Shown here: piece after piece, positions 8,369 to 14,783 of the stretch
Numbering within the stretch: position 1 is the first letter of the stretch
How the letters are laid out: every line of letters starts with the position of its first letter
From: Defluviitaleaceae bacterium
Lineage (GTDB): Bacteria; Bacillota; Clostridia; Lachnospirales; WQUN01
Assembly (NCBI GenBank): GCA_009787785.1
Contig: WQSR01000028.1
Coordinates: 1 to 36,264, forward strand
Direction: 5' to 3'
Length of the DNA: 36,264 nucleotides
Notes under the pieces: model-generated
Databases searched by the model: none
What the model was told of the DNA's origin: nothing
Seen by the model: only the letters and a program-made list of their open reading frames with translations
Program-made: the position numbers and the translations under genes

Positions 8369-9037
8369 TTGACCGCTTCACGTACCCGGCATCTGGTCAT
8401 TTTGGCCATGATGGCAGCCATGGCTTGTTTGTCCGTGTTTTTTATCCGCGTCCCGGTAATGCCGGGGGCCCCCTTCCTTACTTATGACCCCAAGGATGTA
8501 ATCATTGTTATCGGCGGGTTTATGTATGGCCCGCTGGCGGCCTTTACGTTGGCCGTGATTACGGCCTTGGTGGAGATGGTCACGGTATCGGAAACGGGCT
8601 TTTGGGGGATGCTGATGAACGTGGTGTCAAGCTCGGCCTTTGCCGTACCTGCGGCGGCGATATATAAATTCCGCCGCACCTTGCCGGGGGCGGTCATCGC
8701 CTTGGTGGTGGGCGTGAGCCTTGTGGTGCCCGTGATGCTACTCATGAATTATCTGATTGTGCCTATATTCATGCCCTTTGTGGAACGCGCCGACGTGGTG
8801 GGTATGCTTATCCCCATTTTCCTGCCCTTTAACGCAATAAAATACGCCCTCAACGCATCCGTGGTATTCATCGTGTATAAGCCCATTGTCACCGCGCTGA
8901 TGGCCTCGGGACTGTACCGCCCCCTTTCGGAAGGGAAGCCGGGCCGCATTCATGTGGGCGTGATGCTGACGGCGGCCGCCATTTTGGCTGGGTTGCTCTT
9001 GGTTATCGTGTTCTTGCACCGGGGAGGGGAATCGTGA
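8369..9037 (+). CDS. ECF transporter S component, RibU-like (riboflavin)
   Basis: A membrane protein of 222 residues with about six hydrophobic segments. It would be the substrate-binding S component of an energy-coupling factor transporter. The LTYDPKDVIIVIGGFMYGPLAA stretch, the EMVTVSETGFWGMLMN stretch and the FLPFNAIKYALNA stretch are close to clostridial RibU proteins, so riboflavin is the best guess. I chose TTG 8369 because GGAGG at 8357-8361 sits 7 bases before it; an upstream TTG at 8348 would place this site inside the gene. It needs an EcfA/EcfT module, and one is present at 25891-28436. No FMN riboswitch is visible: only 84 bases separate it from the CotH gene and none resembles an RFN element. 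The stop overlaps the next gene's GTG. Confidence 0.8.
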   Translation: MTASRTRHLVILAMMAAMACLSVFFIRVPVMPGAPFLTYDPKDVIIVIGGFMYGPLAAFTLAVITALVEMVTVSETGFWGMLMNVVSSSAFAVPAAAIYKFRRTLPGAVIALVVGVSLVVPVMLLMNYLIVPIFMPFVERADVVGMLIPIFLPFNAIKYALNASVVFIVYKPIVTALMASGLYRPLSEGKPGRIHVGVMLTAAAILAGLLLVIVFLHRGGES

Positions 9038-9531
9038 AATTGGAACGCACCACCTATGAAACCGAGCCGGTGGGAAGCGTGGCGGAAGCCGTGGCCGAGC
9101 TGGCCGCCGCATACAACCGCTTGCAAAACGCGCTCCATGCCGAGCCCGCCACCTGGGTGGTCTTCGGCGAGGGCTTGCGCACCGCCATCCACAAGCCCGT
9201 GGACATAAGCGGGAACAAGGGCCTGAAGCTTAGCCTGTACGAAATCGGCGTGGCCTACGCCCCGGACAGCCAAAGCAATCTGCCCGGCCGCCTGAGCGTA
9301 AACGACGAAAAGCTGACCCGCGCACTGGAAGACCGCGCCGAAGAACTGAAGGTCTTTTTTACATGCAAAAAGGTGGGCCTTCTGCCCCGACTGTGCAAAA
9401 TCCTCAGCGAATTTAGAGCAAATAGCGCGCCCCTTGACGGCGCGATGGACGAATACTGGGAGCACATTTATCCCCCGTTGGTCAGGTTGAACAACGAATG
9501 CCGGCGGCTACAGGCATTTTGGGGGGATTAG
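9034..9531 (+). CDS. small protein resembling the FliD C-terminal domain
   Basis: A protein of 165 residues without signal or membrane segment, starting at GTG 9034 in a 4-base overlap with the RibU-like gene. By eye it resembles the C-terminal part of the flagellar cap protein FliD: a VAELAAAYNRLQ helix like FliD VNAYNxL, a later LR pair, then LSLYEIGVAY, GRLSVNDEKLTRALE and ELKVFF. These correspond to the FliD pattern L..IGI, then G.LS.DE.KL..AL, then V..LF. The FliD N-terminal domains are missing, and so is the long terminal coiled coil. It may be a FliD-derived remnant, a flagellar chaperone or decoy, or a chance likeness. It ends 9 bases before a convergent gene. The FliD match is my own pattern recognition and unproven. 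Confidence 0.55.
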   Translation: MKLERTTYETEPVGSVAEAVAELAAAYNRLQNALHAEPATWVVFGEGLRTAIHKPVDISGNKGLKLSLYEIGVAYAPDSQSNLPGRLSVNDEKLTRALEDRAEELKVFFTCKKVGLLPRLCKILSEFRANSAPLDGAMDEYWEHIYPPLVRLNNECRRLQAFWGD

Positions 9532-9540
9532 GGGCTCCGC

Positions 9541-10317
9541 TCATTCCAGTGACAATAGATGTGTAATGCAATCCGCGAAGCCCTGCCCGCTTTCTCTTTC
9601 CGAGAGGTAGGCGGGCTTATTTTTTAGCATGGCCAGGAAGGGGCGGATGTTGGCCACGGCACAGGCGTGGGGGAAGAAGGCGAACATGGGCTCGTCGTTG
9701 GGGGAGTCGCCGAAGAACAGGGCGGTTTCCTTGAAGCCGGGGTCGCCAAAAATCTGGGTGAGGAGCATTTCCGCCATGGTGCGTTTATCGTAGGCCCCGA
9801 ACCAGGTGTTGACATGGATGGAGCTAACCTTGGCCTGGGCACCCAAGTGCTGGCAGATGTCACGGATTTTGTAGGCCGCCTCCAGCCCCAGATGGGGCTC
9901 GTCCTCGCAGAAGTCGATGGCAAGGTCATACCGCCGGGCGAATTGGTCCTTCGCCACCCGGCAACCGGGAACCTGGGCAAGGCAAGCGTCGCGCACGGCG
10001 GCCAAACGGGCTTGGGCGTCCGTACAGGCCAGGGGGTGGGTCAGCTCGCCGTAGCCCTTTTCCCCACGGAAATAACAGAAGGCCCCGTTCTCGCCGATAA
10101 TGGCGTCGGCCGGCCACTGGCGGATAATCATATCGCACCACCCGGCGGGGCGGCCGGTGACGGGGATGACCCGGAGCCCCCGCTCATGCAAGGCCCACAA
10201 GGCACCATAGGCGTCGGGATGCAAACGCCCCCGGGTGGTGATGGTGTCGTCAATGTCGAATAATATGTACTTCAACTGCCGCGCCACACTCGCGGGAAAA
10301 TCCGTGAAATTTTTCAT
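9541..10317 (-). CDS. HAD-superfamily (type IIB, Cof-like) phosphatase
   Basis: A cytoplasmic protein of 258 residues. HAD motif I is FDIDDT with nucleophile D21 and acid/base D23. Motif II is the T of VTGRP (T54). Lysine of motif III is probably K178 in YDKRTM. Motif IV is GDSPNDEPMF at 203-212. The cap between motifs II and III is of the C2B type found in Cof/sucrose-phosphatase-like and mannosyl-3-phosphoglycerate phosphatase-like enzymes. The substrate is probably a sugar phosphate or phosphorylated metabolite, and cannot be narrowed. The ATG at 10317 is divergent from the methyltransferase gene, and the 75 bases between hold a symmetrical promoter palindrome. Confidence 0.82.
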   Translation of the reverse strand: MKNFTDFPASVARQLKYILFDIDDTITTRGRLHPDAYGALWALHERGLRVIPVTGRPAGWCDMIIRQWPADAIIGENGAFCYFRGEKGYGELTHPLACTDAQARLAAVRDACLAQVPGCRVAKDQFARRYDLAIDFCEDEPHLGLEAAYKIRDICQHLGAQAKVSSIHVNTWFGAYDKRTMAEMLLTQIFGDPGFKETALFFGDSPNDEPMFAFFPHACAVANIRPFLAMLKNKPAYLSERESGQGFADCITHLLSLE

Positions 10318-10323
10318 GCGGAC

Positions 10324-10357
10324 ATGATAGCATAGGCGTTGTGTGGTATGCTATAAA
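10324..10357. promoter_or_regulatory. symmetrical divergent promoter built on an 8-bp inverted repeat
   Basis: ATAGCATA at 10327-10334 and TATGCTAT at 10347-10354 are perfect inverted arms with a 12-base spacer. Rightwards, the arm gives an extended -10 TGC-TATAAA (10349-10357) for the methyltransferase gene. Leftwards, it gives TGC-TATCAT (complement of 10324-10332) for the HAD gene. No good -35 is seen on either side. The two promoters would overlap, so one regulator or RNA polymerase at one side should exclude the other. Confidence 0.5.
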
Positions 10358-10392
10358 AAAATTCCGCTATATGTCCATGAAAGGACAATGTC

Positions 10393-11277
10393 ATGCAAGC
10401 AATTCAAATCGCCCAGGGCTGGCGCGACTATATCTTAATTGATGCAGGAGACGGCGAAAAGCTGGAACGCTGGGGCGATGTCACCGTCATCCGGCCTGAC
10501 CCCCAGGCCATCTGGCCCCGGACGCGGGGGGTGGACTGGGGCGTTGCCGACATGCGTTATCACCGCAGTAAAGCCGGAGGCGGTCACTGGGAGATGCTTC
10601 GCGACGGCGTGCCTTCGGCCTGGAGCATTGCCTATGACCGGATGCGTTTTCATATACGGCCCACGGGGTTTAAGCATATGGGACTGTTCCCGGAGCAAGG
10701 GGTGAACTGGCGGTGGATGCAGGAAAGGATTCGTAGCGCGGGGCGTGAGGTGCGGGTGCTGAATCTTTTCGCCTATACCGGAGGCGCGACTGTGGCTTGT
10801 TTGCAGGCGGGAGCCCATGTCACCCACATAGACGCGGCCAAGGGCATGAACCAATGGGCCCGGGACAATGTGACCCTGTCCGGCATGGGGAACGTTCCCC
10901 ATCGGGTGCTGACCGACGATGTGTTAAAATTTGTCCACCGGGAAGGGCGGCGCGGCAACCGCTACGACGCCATTGTCATGGACCCGCCGGTCTTTGGGCG
11001 GGGGCCGGGGGGCGAGATGTGGAAGCTGGAAGATAAATTGGTTGAACTGGTCACGAATTGCGCCCGGTTGCTCTCCGACGCGCCCCTTTTCGTGCTGATA
11101 AATGCCTACACCGCCGGGTATTCCCCAGCGGTGTACGGAAACATTCTGGCCGCCGTATTCGGAAAAAAAGCCCCACTCCCCAGCATTTCCACCGGGGAAG
11201 TGGGGCTTTTGGCAAAAAGCGGCCTTATCCTGCCCTGTGGTATGTATGCGCGGGCATGTTTACCGTCAGCTCCGTAA
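10393..11277 (+). CDS. class I SAM-dependent methyltransferase, RlmI-like
   Basis: A protein of 294 residues. The SAM-binding motif LNLFAYTGGAT is at 123-133, the acidic post-motif is HIDAAKGM, and the catalytic-type DPPVFGRG is at 197-204. These are features of the RlmI/RlmK-like rRNA cytosine methyltransferase group. Unlike E. coli RlmI it lacks an N-terminal PUA domain and instead begins with a roughly 110-residue segment containing RYHRSKAGGGHW and FKHMGLFPEQ. The C-terminal LPCGMYAR tail matches the family, so the full frame is used although an intrinsic-terminator hairpin sits inside it. Its last 53 bases overlap the convergent DUF6514 gene. AAAGGA at 10380-10385 is a moderate ribosome site. 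The exact target base is unknown. Confidence 0.82.
   Translation: MQAIQIAQGWRDYILIDAGDGEKLERWGDVTVIRPDPQAIWPRTRGVDWGVADMRYHRSKAGGGHWEMLRDGVPSAWSIAYDRMRFHIRPTGFKHMGLFPEQGVNWRWMQERIRSAGREVRVLNLFAYTGGATVACLQAGAHVTHIDAAKGMNQWARDNVTLSGMGNVPHRVLTDDVLKFVHREGRRGNRYDAIVMDPPVFGRGPGGEMWKLEDKLVELVTNCARLLSDAPLFVLINAYTAGYSPAVYGNILAAVFGKKAPLPSISTGEVGLLAKSGLILPCGMYARACLPSAP
11163..11210 (-). terminator. intrinsic terminator of the DUF6514 gene, inside the methyltransferase coding sequence
   Basis: The arms AAAAGCCCCACT (11166-11177) and AGTGGGGCTTTT (11199-11210) are exactly complementary. An inner CCCC/GGGG pair with one bulged A extends the stem. Read leftwards it is followed by seven U (complement of the A run 11163-11169), 15 bases after the DUF6514 stop. 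Read rightwards it has only four U and lies in codons of about residues 258-273 of the methyltransferase. Confidence 0.75.
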
Positions 11278-11551
11278 TCCATTCGTCCGCCATTTCCACC
11301 AAGACACTGGGCGGGACCGTTCCCTTTGCGAAGGCTTTGGCCATTTCCACCGCCTCCAGGCGCGAATCGGTGAGGGCGCAGGTTTGCTCCCGCTCCAGCA
11401 CCTTGCCGTCGGTGGCCAGCTTGTCCACCCGCAGGGCATACAGCTCCCCGTCGTCCCGGGAGGAAATCACCTGCACATAATACACCAAAACCCATTCCGT
11501 GCCGTCCTCGTGCCGAATCGTTACCTCGCAAATCTGCTCATTTGTACGCAT
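11225..11551 (-). CDS. DUF6514 family protein
   Basis: A small soluble protein of 108 residues. The N-terminal half is beta-rich (VTIRHEDGTEWVLVYYVQVI, then YALRVDK). A helix-rich C-terminal half contains ALTDSRLEAVEMAKAFAKGTVPPSVLVEMADEWI. The L-x-E-A-x-x-M/L-x-x-x-F-x-x-x-x-V-x-P/P-x-x-L-x-x-x-V-x-D-x-I pattern fits the clostridial DUF6514 family, whose role is unknown. The ATG at 11551 follows AAGGGAG at 11558-11564 (complement). It has its own promoter and terminator and so is probably monocistronic. Its 3' end is antisense to the methyltransferase tail. Confidence 0.65.
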   Translation of the reverse strand: MRTNEQICEVTIRHEDGTEWVLVYYVQVISSRDDGELYALRVDKLATDGKVLEREQTCALTDSRLEAVEMAKAFAKGTVPPSVLVEMADEWITELTVNMPAHTYHRAG

Positions 11552-11598
11552 AAAATAGCTCCCTTCCCTGGGGCCGCGCCCCTGTTCCTGCTACACAA

Positions 11599-11626
11599 AT
11601 TATATACTAAGAGTAGCCCAATGCAA
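11599..11626 (-). promoter_or_regulatory. sigma-A promoter of the DUF6514 gene
   Basis: On the complementary strand, TTGCAT (11626-11621), a 16-base spacer and a perfect TATAAT (11604-11599). It lies about 48 bases before the start codon and no other gene is in that direction. Confidence 0.6.
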
Positions 11627-11696
11627 GGTTCAGATAGCGTCAAAATAGCCTAAATGTATCCAAAATAAGCCTTTTGTAGACAAATAGTAACATTAA

Positions 11697-11733
11697 TTGA
11701 GGCGTTTTGAGGCGAATTGAGGCCGATTGAGGC
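11697..11733 (+). repeat. four TTGAGGC repeats with an exact 10-bp period
   Basis: TTGAGGC occurs at 11697, 11707, 11717 and 11727, one helical turn apart. The three bases between copies vary. The array ends 21 bases before the -10 of the GNAT-LigA gene, where a -35 box would otherwise be expected. It could be an activator- or repressor-binding array. Confidence 0.75.
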
Positions 11734-11751
11734 TTTTTAATTACGCCCGCG

Positions 11752-11760
11752 TGCTATAAT
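11752..11760 (+). promoter_or_regulatory. extended -10 promoter of the GNAT-LigA fusion gene
   Basis: TGC-TATAAT at 11752-11760 is a perfect extended -10. No -35 matches at 16-18 bases upstream (11732-11738 reads GCTTTTT), so it may depend on the extended -10 or on a factor bound to the TTGAGGC array. Transcription would start near 11767, about 24 bases before the start codon. Confidence 0.6.
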
Positions 11761-11790
11761 GCGCAAAACGAGAATTTCGGAGGGATGGCC

Positions 11791-14265
11791 TTGTATATTC
11801 GGAAGACAGAGCCCGCTGACCTGGACGCGGTAATGGAGATATACGCCTACGCCCGGGAGGCCATGAAGGGCGCGGGCAATCCCTATCAGTGGGGGGACGT
11901 GCACCCGCCCCGGGCCCTCATTGAAGCGGACATTCGAGTGGGGCACAGCTATGTCTGCGAAGCGGTTGGGCGCGTGGTGGCGGTGTTTTATTTCAACGTG
12001 GAGGCCGAGCCCACCTATGGGCACATTCATGGGAATTGGTTGAATGAAACCGCTCCCTATGGCGTGGTGCACCGCATTGCCCGGGCGGAGGACGCCAAGG
12101 GCGCGGGTGCGGCCTGTTTGGCATGGTGTTTCGCCCAAAGTCAAAATGTCCGTATCGACACGCACAAAAATAATGCCCCCATGATTAGCCTTTTGGCGCG
12201 GCTGGGGTACCAATATTGCGGCGTTATCCGGCTGGGCTTGTTTGACGACCCGGAAATGGACGAGCGCGTCGCCTATCAGAAATGTACCCCCATTTTGCAC
12301 ATGAAGGGGCTCGCCGCCCGTCTGCAAGCGGCGTCCTATAGCTATTATCACGAAAACCGGGAGCTGATTACCGACCGGGAATACGATGCCCTCTATGACG
12401 CGCTGTGCCGCTTGGAGGCCGAGACCGGAACGGTTCTGGCGGGTAGTCCCACCCGGAAGGTGGGCTACGAGGTGGTCAGCGCGTTGAAAAAGGTGCCCCA
12501 CCCTTCCCCCATGCTATCTCTGGACAAAACCAAGGAGCCGGAAGCTTTGGCGGCCTTTTTGGGTGCCCATACGGGCTTGCTGACATTGAAGCTGGATGGC
12601 TTGGCCATATCCCTGACTTATGGGAACGGTACCCTTGTACAGGCGTTGACCCGGGGTAATGGCCTTATCGGCGAGGACGTGACCCACAATGCCCGGGTTT
12701 TTTCCAATGTGCCCCTGCGTGTGGCGCGGAAGGAACCCTTTACCCTGCGGGGGGAAGCGGTGATTTCCTTTACCGATTTTGCCGCTATCAACGCCTTTTT
12801 GCCCGCGGAAGCCGCATATAAGAACCCGCGCAACCTCTGTAGCGGAACGGTACGCCAGCTCAACAGCGAAATTGTGGCAGAGCGAAGGGTGCGGTTTTAT
12901 GCCATTGGGACGGCTCCCGGTGAGGTGCCTTTCCCCGGCGCGGCCAAGTCGGAGCAGTTGAAAGAGCTCGCGGATTTGGGCTTCGAGACGGTAAAGCATA
13001 CCCTCGTCACGGCGGATACGGTGGTTGAAGCCGTAGCGGATTTTAAGAGGCACATCGTCGATGCCGACATCGCCACGGACGGCCTGGTGCTGACCTTCGA
13101 CGACATCGCCTATAGCGCGTCCTTGGGGGCGACATCGAAGTTTCCCCGGGATTCCCTGGCCTTCAAATGGGCTGACGAAGTGCAGGAGACTACTTTGCAG
13201 GCCATCGAATGGAACACCTCCCGCACAGGCTTGATAAACCCCGTGGCGGTTTTCGCCCCGGTAGAGCTGGAGGGAACCTCCGTTAGCCGCGCCAGCGTCC
13301 ACAATGTGAGTATTTTGCGCGAGCTTGCCCTCCACCCCGGCCACCGGATAACCGTGTACAAGGCGAATATGATTATCCCCCAAGTTGCGGAAAATTTAAG
13401 CGGGAGCGGTTCCACTCCCGTGCCCATCCCGTCCCATTGCCCCGTGTGCGGCGGCCCTACAGAGATTGTCTCCGGCCCTTCCGGCGAGGCTTTGTACTGT
13501 GTGGGTACCCATTGCGCCGCCCAACGCCTCCGCGCCCTGTCCCATTTCGTCAGCCGCGACGGGATGAACATCGACGGCCTTTCGGCCCAGACATTGGAAA
13601 AGCTGGTGGCCTTACAGCTGGTGGAAAACTACACGGACCTTTTCCACCTACCCCGCCACGAAGCGGAGATACTGGCCATGGAGGGCTTTGGCCGCAAATC
13701 CTATGAAAATCTCATCGCCGCCGTGGAAAAGGCCAAGGACGTCCCGTTGCCCCATTTCATTTACGCTTTGGGCATCCGCCATGTGGGGCTGGCCAACGCC
13801 AAGCTCCTCTGCGCCCATTTTTCCCATGACGCGCACAAAATCATCGCCGCCTGTGGGGACGAGCATTTCATGGAAATCTTATGCGAAATTAAGGGCTTCG
13901 GCGAGGCCATCGCCCAGAGCCTTCACGACTTTTTCACCAATGCCGAAAACCTTGCCCTGCTGGCGCAAACCCTCCCCCTCTTGCGTCTGCAAATCCCAAC
14001 CGATGCCCCCGCACAAAGACCCCTGGCGGGCCACACCTTCGTCATCACCGGGGATGTCCACCAGTTTAAGAACCGAAAGGAACTGCAAAATTTTATCGAA
14101 AGCAAGGGCGGCAAGGTGACTGGGAGCGTTACCGCGAAGACGAATTATCTCATTAACAACGACCCGGCCTCCCCATCGGGCAAAAATAAAAAAGCCGCCG
14201 AGCTAAACGTACCCATCCTGACGGAGGCGGAATTAGTGCAAATCGCAAAGGAGCCAACCCCATGA
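11791..14265 (+). CDS. ligA: GNAT acetyltransferase fused to NAD+-dependent DNA ligase LigA
   Basis: One frame encodes two complete proteins. Residues 1 to about 165 form a GNAT acetyltransferase of a Firmicutes type usually found alone (YIRKTEPADLDAVMEIY, GNPYQWGD, YGVVHRIA, a KGAG acetyl-CoA loop, RIDTHKNN, and an RVAYQK end). From about 171 follows a full bacterial LigA of some 650 residues: domain Ia with ASYSYYHEN and DREYDALYD for NAD+, SPTRKVG, the adenylation motif KLDG with K267, an OB fold, a four-cysteine zinc finger (C550, C553, C570, C575), helix-hairpin-helix repeats, and a C-terminal BRCT domain at about 742-818. GGAGGG at 11779-11784 touches ATG 11785 but is 6 bases from TTG 11791, so I chose TTG. 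No ribosome site precedes the ligase part. The function of the acetyltransferase is unknown. The next gene overlaps by ATGA. Confidence 0.88.
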   Translation: MYIRKTEPADLDAVMEIYAYAREAMKGAGNPYQWGDVHPPRALIEADIRVGHSYVCEAVGRVVAVFYFNVEAEPTYGHIHGNWLNETAPYGVVHRIARAEDAKGAGAACLAWCFAQSQNVRIDTHKNNAPMISLLARLGYQYCGVIRLGLFDDPEMDERVAYQKCTPILHMKGLAARLQAASYSYYHENRELITDREYDALYDALCRLEAETGTVLAGSPTRKVGYEVVSALKKVPHPSPMLSLDKTKEPEALAAFLGAHTGLLTLKLDGLAISLTYGNGTLVQALTRGNGLIGEDVTHNARVFSNVPLRVARKEPFTLRGEAVISFTDFAAINAFLPAEAAYKNPRNLCSGTVRQLNSEIVAERRVRFYAIGTAPGEVPFPGAAKSEQLKELADLGFETVKHTLVTADTVVEAVADFKRHIVDADIATDGLVLTFDDIAYSASLGATSKFPRDSLAFKWADEVQETTLQAIEWNTSRTGLINPVAVFAPVELEGTSVSRASVHNVSILRELALHPGHRITVYKANMIIPQVAENLSGSGSTPVPIPSHCPVCGGPTEIVSGPSGEALYCVGTHCAAQRLRALSHFVSRDGMNIDGLSAQTLEKLVALQLVENYTDLFHLPRHEAEILAMEGFGRKSYENLIAAVEKAKDVPLPHFIYALGIRHVGLANAKLLCAHFSHDAHKIIAACGDEHFMEILCEIKGFGEAIAQSLHDFFTNAENLALLAQTLPLLRLQIPTDAPAQRPLAGHTFVITGDVHQFKNRKELQNFIESKGGKVTGSVTAKTNYLINNDPASPSGKNKKAAELNVPILTEAELVQIAKEPTP

Positions 14266-14783
14266 CCAGAAACCAGACCCTGAACATGCTCTACGACTAT
14301 GTTGTGAAAAAAACCGGCTTCCCCGCGCTGGCGCGGGCGTACACCGTCAAGGACGTAGAGGAACTGCGCGAAATCGTGCAACGCTCCGGCTTTGCCCGGA
14401 GGGACTGCGGAGCCTACAGGCATTTGGCGGAGCCGGCCTTCCCTCCCGAGGAAATCAAGGGCTTGCTGGGAGAGTACATGGACGCCGCCAACCGGCCGGA
14501 CATGCCCTTTCGAGAATTTTTGCGCTATAAGGGCATCAACGCGGACAAGGGCACCCGGGTAGAGCCCAAGCCCATGCCCCAGCGGGCGTGGCACGCCGCA
14601 CAGCACAGCGCGGCACACACAAAGAAAACCCCGCCGACGCTGGTTATCGTGGCGGGGATAGTGGTGGCGGTGGTCGTTGTGCTCATCGTGCTGGGGATAC
14701 TGTGGCTGACGGGGACATGGAACGCGTCATCTGTGATACAGCTCTACCAGGTAGGCCAGCCGCTTCGCGTGGTCTTCTTGTAG
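14262..14783 (+). CDS. uncharacterised protein with a C-terminal membrane anchor
   Basis: A protein of 173 residues I do not recognise. Residues 1-100 are charged and mostly helical, including YDYVVKKTGF, VKDVEELREIVQRSGF and a possible LLGEYMDAANRPDMPFREFL segment. A polar linker of about 25 residues with many histidines and alanines follows. One strong membrane helix at about 126-150 comes next, with a short tail. It has no signal peptide, so it probably has its head in the cytoplasm. The ATG overlaps the TGA of the ligase fusion, so it is likely co-translated. Its last 57 bases overlap the convergent malQ gene, and no terminator is visible between them. A different, earlier real end is not available in this frame. 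Confidence 0.6.
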   Translation: MTRNQTLNMLYDYVVKKTGFPALARAYTVKDVEELREIVQRSGFARRDCGAYRHLAEPAFPPEEIKGLLGEYMDAANRPDMPFREFLRYKGINADKGTRVEPKPMPQRAWHAAQHSAAHTKKTPPTLVIVAGIVVAVVVVLIVLGILWLTGTWNASSVIQLYQVGQPLRVVFL

